NCBI RefSeq assembly: GCF_005239225.2
Contig: NC_133296.1
Coordinates: forward strand, 11,408,001 to 11,472,000
Reading direction: 5' to 3'
Source: Populus alba
Taxonomy: Eukaryota; Streptophyta; Magnoliopsida; Malpighiales; Salicaceae
DNA: 64,000 bases
Positions within the stretch are counted from its first letter, which is position 1; each line of letters begins with the position of its first letter. The notes beneath the pieces were generated by a model, which saw only the letters and a list, made by a program, of their open reading frames with translations, was not told the origin of the DNA and did no database searches. Of this stretch, positions 54,108 through 64,000 are shown in pieces. The translations under genes were made by a program, and so were the position numbers.

Positions 54108-56260
54108 CACTACCAGATATAATAGTTTTACCGATGAAAATTTCTATCAGTATTTATACTAATATTTTGTATTTGGTTCTTTTACCGAATGAATCACATA
54201 CAAAAACCGTTCAATGAAAAAAATGCTCGTTTGTAATTTGTGATCTATCGATAAGTCTGTCATTAAAAAATTTACCAAAGGCTTTATAGACGAACCATGT
54301 GCGCCTAAAAAACAATTACCTGCTTCAATCTACTAGTAATTTCCTAGGTATTATTTAGCATATCACCAATAGAATAACCGTATGTAATTCCATCAGTGCA
54401 GTGGCATTTACATAAATTCTTTTACAACTCTTTGGACTATACCGACGGAATTATTTCATCGGTGATTTAAAAGTTGCAATGGCATTTTCTGTAATTCTTT
54501 TTCAACTATCTGGAATATACCGAAGAAATAAGTTTGTCAATAGCCTCGTCAGTAATAATTTAAAAATATATATTTTTAAAAAAAATCTATTAAACAGAAA
54601 TAGAAAATAATTAAAAAAAATTAAATTAATATAAAATTAAAATATTTAAAAATCAATTATCTTAATATAAAAATCAAATATTTATTACAAATTTATACTT
54701 TCAAATACAATGAAACTAGAATAGAAGCGGTGCTAAAGGAGGAGGAGGAGGATATCGGTCTCCCTTGAGGTGCACATGTACTACTCATCTATGATCTCAT
54801 ATTTATGATCATTCGATGAAGTTCTTCATAATTCATAAAGATTCGTTCATATTTTTCATTGAGGTGAGTTATATATTCTTACACTCCTTGATCTAACAAG
54901 GTCGCGAACACCGAAGACTGAATGCTCAGAACTGATTTCGAGCACCCAACGGTTGAAACAGTACAAATTGTCCGTAAATTCTTGATCGTGGGGTTAGAGA
55001 GTCCATACACCCAATTATATTGGGTCTACTAGATGATTTTACCTGCAACCACAAATCCAGATTGAAATCTAGGTGGGTCAAAAGATCGCCCTCGTATCTC
55101 TTTTTCAACCGGTTGTTATATGTCTCTTGAAAATAAAAAATAAAATCATCAAATTAAAGTAAATAATAACTTAAGAAAAACATTGGTTGAAAACCAACAT
55201 ACCAAAAAATGTTGAGCTTGGCTATCAACGAACTATTACACCCCTTTTTAATGGTAATCACTTTGCACGTGCATTTACACAAAAAGCTTAATTTGGATTG
55301 GTTCACATCTAAGAGTCGTAGCCTGCAGGATAAAAATATTATCAATTATATATATTTATAAATAACAAAAAACTAAAAAATGGATGTAATTTAAATAAAT
55401 CTTACTATCTGCTTTGCATTCAAAACAAACAAAACGAAGTCATCGATGTGTGTGGTAACAAAACCGTGAATTTACTAGCTTCAATTCCCTGCAACGGTCT
55501 GTAACTGTCATGTGAAATACTCAGATGTCACGTGTTGAATGTATTCCGCCTATATAGTCTCCTGGATGCATGGCGGCCTGAAATCCTTCCCAACTGTCAT
55601 GTCATTCTAGGCAAGTAAAATGCTTTCTTTTGTATAATTTTTAGATTTCTTTGGCATCTCGTAACAAAAATCACGCAACCTATATGGTATAAACAAATTA
55701 TCTATAAGTAAATGAAAAATAAAATTTTAATAATTGGAATAAAAAAAATTATCTTGATTTTAATATTACCTATTTGCAACATGATTCTCCCAAACCGTCT
55801 TCGCAACATTATCATTTGCTCTATCCCACTCAAATTTTTTCCTTGTAATAAAAATTTATAAAAAGAAAATTTTCACTAATTTCATTAAAGTAAACAAATT
55901 AATATAATAAAAATATATATGTTAATACTAACATTAAATCTTGAAAACTATGCATTGACCTACAGTTTTCATTCAGGATGTTTGGAAACCTGACTTCATT
56001 GAAACAATAGAATTTCCATTGACGATTTAAATATTGATATTATTATTATTCGGGCAGCGTCATTGTTTGTGAACCTAAAATTAGATAAATTTAATGAAAT
56101 ATTATTTGTTCATGAATTATTAAATTTAAATCAACTCAAAGCAAAACAAACTTATATTGAAAGGTCGTCCTTCCACTATGCCTTGTACTTGCAGGTGAAT
56201 AGATCCCTCTGTTAAGGTACCCCTCTCTACGTTTCAGCATAGCATTCGACAAGGTAGCGT
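54108..56260 (-). mobile_element. CACTA element 2, degraded, opposite orientation
   Basis: It begins CACTACCAGATATAATAG at 54108, close to the reverse complement of the element 1 terminus. Decayed motif copies follow (ttaccgatga, taccgacggaatta, caccaatagaa). A broken TNP1-like gene on the minus strand follows the exon order of element 1. No TNP2 sequence and no distal terminus were recognised; the limit at 56260 is where TNP1 similarity ends. Confidence 0.75.
54920..56260 (-). pseudogene. Decayed TNP1-like gene of CACTA element 2
   Basis: Exon-like pieces on the minus strand match element 1 in order: about 56260-56165 (start region), 56085-55960 (exon 2, with the same CAA-TGA-AGT-CA stretch at 55999-55990), about 55860-55780 (WENHVANR), about 55690-55440 (LRDFCYEMPKK, HVTSEYFT) and 55110-54920 (KKRYEGDLLTHLDFNLDLWL). 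Many substitutions and shifts make it nonfunctional. Confidence 0.75.
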
Positions 56261-56704
56261 CATGAGTCGATATATGGCAATAATCATTTTATGTATTTTG
56301 TGTTAAAACTTGCTTTATAAAATATTTTTTTAACTTACTTTTCGTATGATAAAATATTTTTTAGACCAATAAAAATACCTTTAAAGACTATGTAGCACTT
56401 TTTATATATTGTTTCTTAAAATGGATAGTTATACTTTATTTACTCATTTTGAAAGTAACTTTTTGAAAGACTTTCTTATGCTTTGTTAATTTGATAGTTT
56501 GAAAGTTGTTCCAAACTCTCTTTCAATAAAATATATTATTTATATTCTTATCCTCTCTTACCACTAATTTTAAATTTATTATCAAGATATATATATATAT
56601 ATATAAAGCTAATTTAGAGCGTAATTTAACACATGCCAAGGTCATATCCATTTCTTTTCTTCTTCTTTTTTTTTTTGTCTAGTAATAAAGTTATTTTCAA
56701 CTCA
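56261..56704. other. AT-rich DNA, nothing recognised
   Basis: A (TA)n-like tract lies near 56588-56605. No reading frame with recognisable features occurs between CACTA element 2 and the copia target duplication. Confidence 0.5.
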
Positions 56705-56709
56705 ACTTT

Positions 56710-56916
56710 TGAAAGAATTCTAAACTCTGTAGTTTCTTATATATATTAAGAAGGTTGTAATACACATGATTTATACAGAATGTAGAATCTATTCTAGGAA
56801 AGTAAATAATATATTCTAAGAAGGTCAATCGCAATAATTGTGATTGCCTCAATCACAGCAAATACAATAGGAAGAGATGCATATTACAATAGCTATCCAA
56901 TATCTTTCCTTTAACA
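56710..56916 (-). repeat. 3' LTR of element D
   Basis: 207 bases. On the plus strand it runs from tgaaagaattc to ttaaca. The adjoining ctccccctcaag is the polypurine tract in reverse. Confidence 0.93.
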
Positions 56917-56959
56917 CTCCCCCTCAAGTTGGAGTGTGAATGTCAACTACACCCAACTT

Positions 56960-59900
56960 GCAAAGATGGGATTGGAATAGGGGTGCAGGCAGTGGCTTGG
57001 TGAAAATATCAGTTACTTGGAATTGTGTTTACACATGAGCTGTCTTGATTTTGCCATTTTGAATTTTCTCATGAACGATGTAGCAATCCAATTCGATATG
57101 CTTGGTTCATTCATGGTAAACTGGATTGGCTACAATATATAGTGTAGCTTTTTTGTCACAAAACAAGGTGGCAGGTTGGTGATGTGGTACTTGTAGATCC
57201 TGTAAGAGGTATTGCAGCCCGGTAAGTTCATGGGCGGTGGCTGCCATGGATCAGTATTCAGCTTCTACAGACGACCTTGAGACAGTGACTTACTTCTTGA
57301 TTTTCCATGATATGAGGGACCTGCTAAGAAATATACAATATCCAGTAATTGAGCGCCTTGTAAAAAGGCATCATGCCCAGTCTACATCGTAATATACAGT
57401 CAAGTGCAGTGGCCCATTCGAGGAGAATAACAGCCCTTGGGAAGGAGCTCCTTTGAGGTAATGAAAGAGCCGATGTGCTGTGTCAAAATGGTGCTTCTAA
57501 GGTTCATGCATAAACTGGCTGAGTATGTTCACTGCATATGTGATTTCTGGCCTTGTAATGGTAAGATAGATCAATCGTCCAATGAGTCTCCGATAACAAG
57601 TAGGGACTTTAAGGGGGTCACTCCTTGTAGACATAAGAGCAACATTTGCATCCATATAAGAATCTTTTTAGGTTTCGCTCCAAGCAAACCTGCATCTTCC
57701 AAGATATCCAGTGTATACTTCTACTGGAAAAAAAGAAATACTAGATTTGGACTGTGCAATCTCAACTCCAAGGAAGTATTTTAAAGGGTAAAAAACCTTA
57801 ATTTTGAAATGGGTGGTGAGAAAATGTTTAAGGTCTTATATGGCAGCATCATTATTCCCAGTAATTATCATATCATCAACGTATAACAAAATAACAATGA
57901 AAGATTTGCCGTGTGTTTATTTGAACATTGAATAATCAGCTTTGGATTGGGGAAAAAAAAAACAATGTTTTGTATGGCGGATGAAAACTTATAGAACAAA
58001 CTTTGGGACGCCTATTTTAGACCATATATGGATTTATAGAGGCAACAGACCGTGTGCTCCCCCTAGAGCCGATACCCCGGCAGTGGAAGCATATAGACTT
58101 CTTCATGAAGGTTGCCATGCAGGAAGGCATTGTGCACGTTCATTTGATGCAAGGGCCAATTGCAAACGGCATCAATAGTAAGGAGACAACAAACAATGAT
58201 GAGCTTAGCAACAAGGGAAAAGGTTTCGGTGTAATCGATGCCTTCATGATGGGTGTGGTCCTTGGCAACCAAGCGGGCTTTTTATCTTTCAATGGAACCA
58301 TCAGACTAGTATTTAACCTTGAAAACCCACTTGCAGCCAATCAGACAATGACTAGCAAGCAATGAAGTGAAAGACCAGGTGTTCTCCTCTAGAACTGTGA
58401 TTTCAGAATTCATAGCGGCAACTTATTGAGGGTGATGTTGTGCCTCTTCATAGGAGCTGGGTTCAACCAACTTAGAAATATTATTGATAAATATATGATG
58501 AGGTGCAGAGAAATTAGAGTGAGACACATACCGAGTGATGGGGTAGCGGGCGCTAGACATGCTGGAGGAGGGATCGGCAGGAGCAAGCAATGCGGCATGA
58601 CGAGCTTTGTAATTTTTGAAGCAGGTAGGGGGTTTTGTAGGGAGGCTGGATTGGTGAATGGGCAGGGGATAGGCAGCCATGGAAGTGGTGGGGGATTCAG
58701 AGGGAAAGTGTGGGATGATGGGTGAAAGAGGTGAGGATGGACCAGTGATGGGTGTAGATGGAGCGAGATTGATGGGGGAGATTGGAAGGGGAATCAGGGA
58801 AGACTGGTTGGGGGGGTAGGGTTTAGGTAGGGATGGGTGCAGGGAGAAGTAATGGGTCAGGGGAGGAGTTGGGTAGCATAGTAGAGTCATTTTGGGTTTC
58901 GGGTGGGGATGTAGAGAAAAGGAATATGTGTTCATGAAAAATCACATCTCGGGAGCAAAGAAATTTTTGTGTGGTAAGGTCATAAAGGCAGTAACCTTTT
59001 TGACCGAGGGGGTAACCAAAAAACACACATTGGCAAGCATGTGCATCAAACTTGTGTTTAGGGAGAAGATTGGTGGCATAACACAAACAACCGAATACTT
59101 GCAAAGCAAAGTAATCGAGAGATATGTGATGTAAAAGCTCAAATGGTGATTTATGTTTGAGTAAGGGTGTCGGGAGATGGTTTATAAGATAACATGCAGT
59201 TTGTAAACTTTCCCCCAAAAACGCAAGGGAATGTTGGCTTGGAAACATAGTGCCTAACCAACATTTAAGAGATGACGATGTTTTCTCTCAACAATGCCAT
59301 TTTGCTGGGGTGTATATGGAAATGAGTGTTGGAAATAAGTGCCTTTGTTTTGAAAGAAAGATTGGAGAGATATAAATTCACTCTCATTATTGGCACGCAA
59401 GGATTTGATAAGAAGGTTGAATTGGGTTTGGACCTAAGAAAAAATTGATTGAATTACCCTTTATGTTTTTTATTTAAAATTTAGGAAATGGATCCATGTA
59501 AATCGGGTAAAATCATCCACAATGATTAAGAAACATCAAGCACCAGTATGAGTATGTATTTTGTGCAGTCCCCAAATATCATAATGAATTAAATCAAAAT
59601 ATGCATTAGACGATTGTGAAGTAGATGGAGAGAGAAATAAACGAGTTTGTTTTGCTAAAGGGCAAATATCACAAACATGATTTGGATCACGGACAATTTT
59701 TGGAATTTGAAACTAATTAAGTAGGGGCGTTGGATGGGTGGCCCAAACGTTGGTGTCAAAAATGGGAGGTGTGGTGGACATGGTGAGCTAGATGTGGATT
59801 TTGGGTAGCTATGAGGTAGTAGAGCCCATTAAACTGCTTGCCCAAGCCAATTGTCCCTCTCATGGTCACATCCTGCACAATACAAAACTTATCAAAGAAA
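56960..59900 (-). pseudogene. Element D pol (integrase, reverse transcriptase, RNase H), degraded
   Basis: Integrase C-part at 59248-58823: ACYLINHLPTPLLKHKSPFE, FGCLCYATNLLPKHKFD and LYDLTTQKFLCSRDVIFHE. A Pro/Ser-rich linker follows (58935-58423). Reverse transcriptase is visible at 58272-58063 (HQMNVHNAFLHGNLHEEVYM; the usual LDV reads MNV), and the catalytic YVDD lies in LLYVDDMIITGNN near 57895-57857. RNase H text lies toward 57000-57300. Many stops and shifts break every domain. Confidence 0.88.
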
Positions 59901-59920
59901 ATCACAATATATTGCAATCC

Positions 59921-61150
59921 TCATTTCAATTTGCTCACAAATAATAAGTTCACATTGAATTGAGGTACATGAAGGACCCCATCAAGAGTTATTGTTTCAG
60001 ATACTTTAATGGATCCAACGTTGTGAATTTCTGCTTTTCCTTCATTGGATAACCCAATAAAATCATGAGGAGCATGGAGCATGTTATGTGTAGGTGCAAA
60101 GCATGAAATATGATATGACGCTTCATTGTCCATTATCCAATATATATTTGAATGTGGGTTATTTTGTGATAGATTGCAAGTAGGTGTAACAGTACCTGTT
60201 GCATTTGCATGTGAAAAATTACCAAATTGGTTGTGCAAAAGGTTGATCAATTGATTATATTCTTCGGTGGTGAAAGTTGGACTTTCATTTGGCTTACTGT
60301 CATGCACTAAGTTGGAATCCTTGTCAATAGTATAGGCAGTGGATCTCTTATTCTTTGGCTTAACATTCTTTCTATATAACTTATGGCCCAGAGGAAAACC
60401 ATTGATATAGTAACAATTTTCCACCGTATGGGTGTCTCCATCACAATAAGAACAATTGAGAAACTTTTTCAGATAAGGAGCGTTATTCCCTTCTCCATAG
60501 CCAGCACCAAGAGATCTTGTTGCCATTTGATTCCTTAGTCTTGTACCACCTCTGATATAACGACTGGTTTGCATAGCATGGGGTCTGATCTAACGATTTG
60601 CCACATCCATTTGTCGCTCGTGTTGGATGATTAAGCCATGAACACGCCATGTGTCAGGGATTGGTGACATCATCACGATCAACCCACGCACTATTGAGTA
60701 AGCTTTATTAAGACCCATTAGAAATTGCATGACCCTCTCCTTTTCTTCTCTTGAGGCTTGTGTTTTGGAACCCTCGCAGGTGCATATGATGGGTTCATGG
60801 GAGGAATCTAATTCATCCCATAGAGCCTTGAGTTTAGTATAATATTCTGAAATCGTGAGGTTCCCTTGTCAATGCTCAACGATTTCTTGGCATATTTGGA
60901 AAATCCTGAAGTCATTGCTTTGTGAGAATCGATCCTTGAGATCATTCCATACCATAGATGCACTAGTGCAATAAAGCACGCTGCTTGCAATATCAAGGTT
61001 CAGTGACTGCAAAATCCATGATAGCACCATGTCGTTGCATCTCTGCCAAATAGCAAATTTGGTATCGGTGCTTGTTAGAGGTGTGATGATTTCGTCAATA
61101 AATCCCAATTCTTTTTTGCACTCAAGGCAATACGCATTGAGCGGCACCAT
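59921..61150 (-). pseudogene. Element D gag and protease, degraded
   Basis: Gag N-part at 61150-60869 (ITPLTSTDTKFAIWQRCNDM, VLSWILQSLNLDIASSVLY), a break, then 60574-59921 with the zinc knuckle CSYCDGDTHTVENC. The protease motif, which should be DTG or DSG, reads DNE (YWIMDNEASYHIS, near 60125), so catalysis is lost even apart from the frame breaks. Confidence 0.88.
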
Positions 61151-61312
61151 TGACCATAATTGTGTCCTTCGAGAGGCTTGGAAATGAGAACAAGCCTTAG
61201 TGAGTCTGAACTATGTAGAGTAAGTCGAGTGTGTTGTCATCCATGTTGATGTTTTGTGTTGGTTGATTGTTGGTGGTGGTGGAAGGTGTGTAGATAGATT
61301 CTCAATATTGGG

Positions 61313-61325
61313 TGTTCTAATACCA
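61313..61325 (-). promoter_or_regulatory. Primer-binding site of element D
   Basis: Reverse complement reads tggtattagaaca, directly abutting the 5' LTR; a degraded version of the usual Met-tRNA site. Confidence 0.8.
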
Positions 61326-61532
61326 TGAAAGAATTCTAAACTCTGTAGTTTTTTATATATATTAAGAAAGCTGTAATACACATGATTTATGCAAATTGCA
61401 GAATTTATTCTAGGAAAGTAAATAATCTATTCTAAGAAGGTCAATCACAATAATTATGATTTCCTCAATCACATCAAATACAATAAGAAGATATGCATAT
61501 TAAAATAGTTATCCAATATCTTTCCCTTAACA
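61326..61532 (-). repeat. 5' LTR of element D
   Basis: 207 bases, same length as the lower LTR, with about 18 substitutions between them and no indels. Confidence 0.93.
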
Positions 61533-61537
61533 ACTTT

Positions 61538-62929
61538 TAGCGATCAAAACTAAATTTCTCTGTGGTCATGTTTTATACAACTTATCCAAATTCAATTAAT
61601 ATATTTACATAAAAATATTTCTCATACAATTTTTTTTTTAAGATTCAAACCTTAAAATAATAATATCAAGAATATATATCCACTACTTAATATACTATTC
61701 CTCTAAAAATAATTCATCTTTATTTTATAATATAAATATTCAAATAGCATGAGAGAAAAGACTTTAATAATGCATGGCATCAGGTGAGATTTATTTTTGG
61801 AAGTTTAGAAAAATGTATCAAAGTTTTGCTGTCAATAATCAAGAAATCTCATTTTTTAAATAAAATTAAGTATTTATACATTTATAACAATAATAACAAA
61901 CAACAACAAAACATATAACTTTGTAAAAATTTCAAATTTTTACTTAAAATATATCAAAACTAATATAAAATCATCATAGCACTCTCATATATATATGACC
62001 ATTTACGGTGATGCGATGATCATTTAAGTAAGTATTTATTTTTGTATTAAAACTTACTTTATAAAAAATATTTTAAATTGTTTTTTATTTGAAAAAAAAT
62101 TAATATTTTTAAATATTTTTATATGATTTTCATCTATTAATATTAAAAATAAAAAAAGAATATTTTAATATATTTTTATTAAAAAATATTTTTAAAAAAT
62201 AATATTTCATTATGCTATCAAACACAACAAGATAAAGACTCCACGTCCACATGGTTAATAAAATGAATATCCTTCCCCTGTCATTCTTTTGATGATATCA
62301 TTTTTGCATTTCCTAATTTATCTTTCAGTGATATTTTGCTCTCTTTGGTCCAAGAGATGCATGTGTCACTCGCTCGTGAAAAAAGGAAGGTGCGCCATGG
62401 CTATGGACTCCAGTAAATGAAACCAGCATCTCCAGAATGACCTAAGCATAACAAGAAACTTAAATAGACCCGTAGGAGGATAAGTGGGTCCAAATCTATT
62501 CCACCAAGTTTCAAACCGCGTTAATAAACAGTACTAATTGTTAATTAACTTGATTTCTTGCCTCCCAAAAAACATTCTTCCTCTATCTAAATATTCAAAA
62601 TTTTATAACTGTGTTATAATTTAACTGATTAGATTTTTAAATTTATTATTTAATTTAATTTTTAAAAAATTATAAATTTGAATATTATAAAGTTTAGAAT
62701 CATTAAAATATTATTAATTTTAGAGTTTTAAAAAATTAATCGAGATACGTGTAAACCGGTGAAAACACCACAGATAAAAAAAGGTTTCAAAACAGAAGAA
62801 ATTAAGATCGTGAACAAGCACAAGAACACATCTTTGTCACCGATGCAACTACTTGGAAGCTCCTTTCCTCTCCTGCTGAGTCTCCACGTTTCTATCAACT
62901 TAGATATCATATGCATGCCCACAAACATC
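61538..62929. other. AT-rich upstream region of the DREB-type gene
   Basis: Mostly AT-rich with nothing recognisable in 61538-62220. Part of 62220-62560 is less AT-rich and may hold promoter elements: an ACGT core occurs in 'ccacgtccac' near 62242. No coding sequence was recognised; the small open frames here are not supported. Confidence 0.5.
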
Positions 62930-62937
62930 TATATATA
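62930..62937 (+). promoter_or_regulatory. TATA box of the DREB-type gene
   Basis: tatatata, 92 bases upstream of the start codon at 63030, a usual spacing for a plant gene with a short 5' untranslated region. Confidence 0.6.
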
Positions 62938-63029
62938 CTGGACTAATATAACCGGATAACACCACCTCGTACCAGCCTATATCGATCATTAATTCCCTCA
63001 AACCTCAGCTAACTTAGCTGGAACTCTAG

Positions 63030-63575
63030 ATGGAAGAGAGAAACACTGCTAGCCATGGTGGTATGAGTTCTATCTACAGAGGGGTACGAAAGAGGAAATG
63101 GGGCAAATGGGTGTCAGAGATACGTGAGCCAGGGAAAAAAAGTAGGATTTGGTTAGGGAGTTTTGAGACACCAGAAATGGCAGCAACAGCTTATGATGTT
63201 GCTGCTTTGCATTTTAGGGGATATGATGCAAAACTTAATTTCCCTGACTTGGTTCATAACCTACCAAAGCCAGCAAGCTCTAGTGCTGAAGATATTCGCA
63301 TAGCCGCCCATGAGGCAGCCATGAGCCTTAGGCCCCCTACGGTTGAGTCCTCCCAAGGTGGCAGCTCTAGCTCAAACGTCGGTCCCATCACGGTTAGGCT
63401 CTCACCTAGCCAAATCCAAGCCATTAACGAGTCACCCTTGGATTCACCACAGATGTGGATGCAAATGTCAGGGATAGCAATGCCAGAAGAGTCCATGATG
63501 TACTCCTCCATTGACGTCGGGGAGGAGGAGGAGGAGTGGGACAACAAGCAAACAGATTCTCTTTGGGATCCTTAG
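63030..63575 (+). CDS. DREB-type AP2/ERF transcription factor
   Basis: Intact single-exon frame of 181 codons plus stop, common for this family. One AP2 domain at about residues 15-72: [20 protein letters not shown], then [20 protein letters not shown] and [13 protein letters not shown]. Val at AP2 position 14 and Glu at position 19 (WVSEIREP) are the DREB signature, so binding to DRE/CRT (CCGAC-type) promoter elements is expected. The region after the domain ([12 protein letters not shown]) is common in DREB proteins. The C-terminal third is acidic ([11 protein letters not shown]), ends DSLWDP, and could activate transcription. No clear EAR repression motif was seen. The exact subgroup is uncertain (A-4/A-5-like). 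The start at 63030 is chosen because it is the first ATG after the TATA box; the next in-frame Met is residue 12. Neighbours are all transposons. Confidence 0.94.
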   Translation: MEERNTASHGGMSSIYRGVRKRKWGKWVSEIREPGKKSRIWLGSFETPEMAATAYDVAALHFRGYDAKLNFPDLVHNLPKPASSSAEDIRIAAHEAAMSLRPPTVESSQGGSSSSNVGPITVRLSPSQIQAINESPLDSPQMWMQMSGIAMPEESMMYSSIDVGEEEEEWDNKQTDSLWDP

Positions 63576-64000
63576 GTAACGTGTGCCGATCATATGAATA
63601 TACATACTACTTTGAATATTGGACGTTGCACTAATATAATTATATACGTAATTGCTTTTGACGTATACTCGGCTTTATATATATAGACTTTGACCTGTAT
63701 ATTCCATGTATTTGTGATTTTTAACTAAGGAATTATTCTAGTAAAAAGAAGGTGTAAGTTTTCTGCCTGGTCGCTGGTTAACTGTCGAGAATTTATAAAT
63801 ATTTAATTAGCAAACGGGGGAATAATTAGTGTTTTGAAGGAGAATAATTTATCTGCACAAAGGGTCAGTGCTGGAAGGACGTTTTTATAGTTTATTCAGA
63901 TGGACGGTTTTGGAGGGTCCCATTTGAGGGGATTAAAGTGTTTCTGAACTTGGCTTTTGTCAGCTTGTTGAGAAGACTTCCCCTTTCTCCTTAGTGGATG
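63576..64000 (+). other. 3' flank of the DREB-type gene
   Basis: Probable 3' untranslated region followed by AT-rich DNA. No further gene was recognised before the window ends. Confidence 0.5.

Larger units (their letters stand above)
56710..61532 (-). mobile_element. Old Ty1/copia retrotransposon (element D), minus strand
   Basis: Two 207-base LTRs (56710-56916 and 61326-61532) are flanked by the target duplication ACTTT (56705-56709 and 61533-61537). A primer site adjoins the upper LTR and a polypurine tract (minus-strand gagggggag) adjoins the lower. Gag, protease, integrase, reverse transcriptase and RNase H text is readable on the minus strand. By eye the LTRs differ at about 18 of 207 positions, so it is much older than element C. 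Confidence 0.94.

Noticed and set aside
58426..59134. Plus-strand Gly-rich frames
   Set aside because: They are antisense to the Pro/Ser-rich linker and integrase of copia element D, whose minus-strand motifs are clear.
63254..63547. Minus-strand frame of 97 codons
   Set aside because: Antisense shadow of the DREB-type gene.

Overview
This is a plant nuclear window: AT-rich, with spliced genes using GT-AG introns and dense LTR retrotransposons and CACTA transposons. Repeat style and gene families suggest a woody eudicot, most likely Populus; that is an inference and cannot be proved from the window. Only two host genes look intact: an OPR1/2-type 12-oxophytodienoate reductase-like gene (12994-16500, +) and a single-exon DREB-type AP2/ERF transcription factor (63030-63575, +). 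Everything else is transposable element, broken host-gene fragment, or AT-rich DNA with nothing recognisable.

Region 1 (about 1.5-18.1 kb) is a large inverted duplication. Arm A (about 1497-8912) and arm B (about 11690-18072) are reverse complements around a 2.8 kb spacer of degenerate tandem repeats. Each arm carries one OPR-like gene of five exons with matching exon lengths; the copies point away from each other. The arm A copy has two frameshifts. Both copies have lost the conserved active-site Tyr, by different substitutions (His in A, Phe in B). Each arm also carries private insertions.

Region 2 (18.8-30.8 kb) is a nest of three layers. A 3'-end fragment of an eEF1B-gamma gene is split by a Ty3/gypsy chromovirus-like element (19144-30722, target duplication GAGCC). 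That element is itself split inside gag by a second gypsy element in reverse orientation (19854-25919), which lacks one LTR and the end of its integrase.

Region 3 (31.3-38.5 kb) is a decayed LRR receptor kinase resembling CEPR2. It is split by a young copia element (31670-36531) whose two 255 bp LTRs differ at two positions. Its single-frame gag-pol has only two stop codons.

Region 4 (39.6-45.6 kb) holds old retroelement remnants: three copies of one gag-like family, an LTR-like block and a 60 bp tandem repeat. It ends in a 500 N gap (45592-46091).

Region 5 (46.1-56.3 kb) has two CACTA (En/Spm) elements with right ends facing each other. The first has a broken TNP2 transposase (with DUF4218 and DUF4216), a central block of CCGACGG motifs, a six-exon TNP1 (Ptta/En/Spm) gene and a terminus at 54006. 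The second, on the minus strand from 54108, keeps a decayed TNP1.

Region 6 (56.7-61.5 kb) is a complete but heavily mutated minus-strand copia element (207 bp LTRs, target duplication ACTTT). The window ends with the promoter and gene of the DREB-type factor.

No rRNA or CRISPR was recognised, and no systematic tRNA search was possible. Exon limits come from reading splice sites and comparing the duplicate copies by eye. Family assignments come from motif recognition, not database searches.
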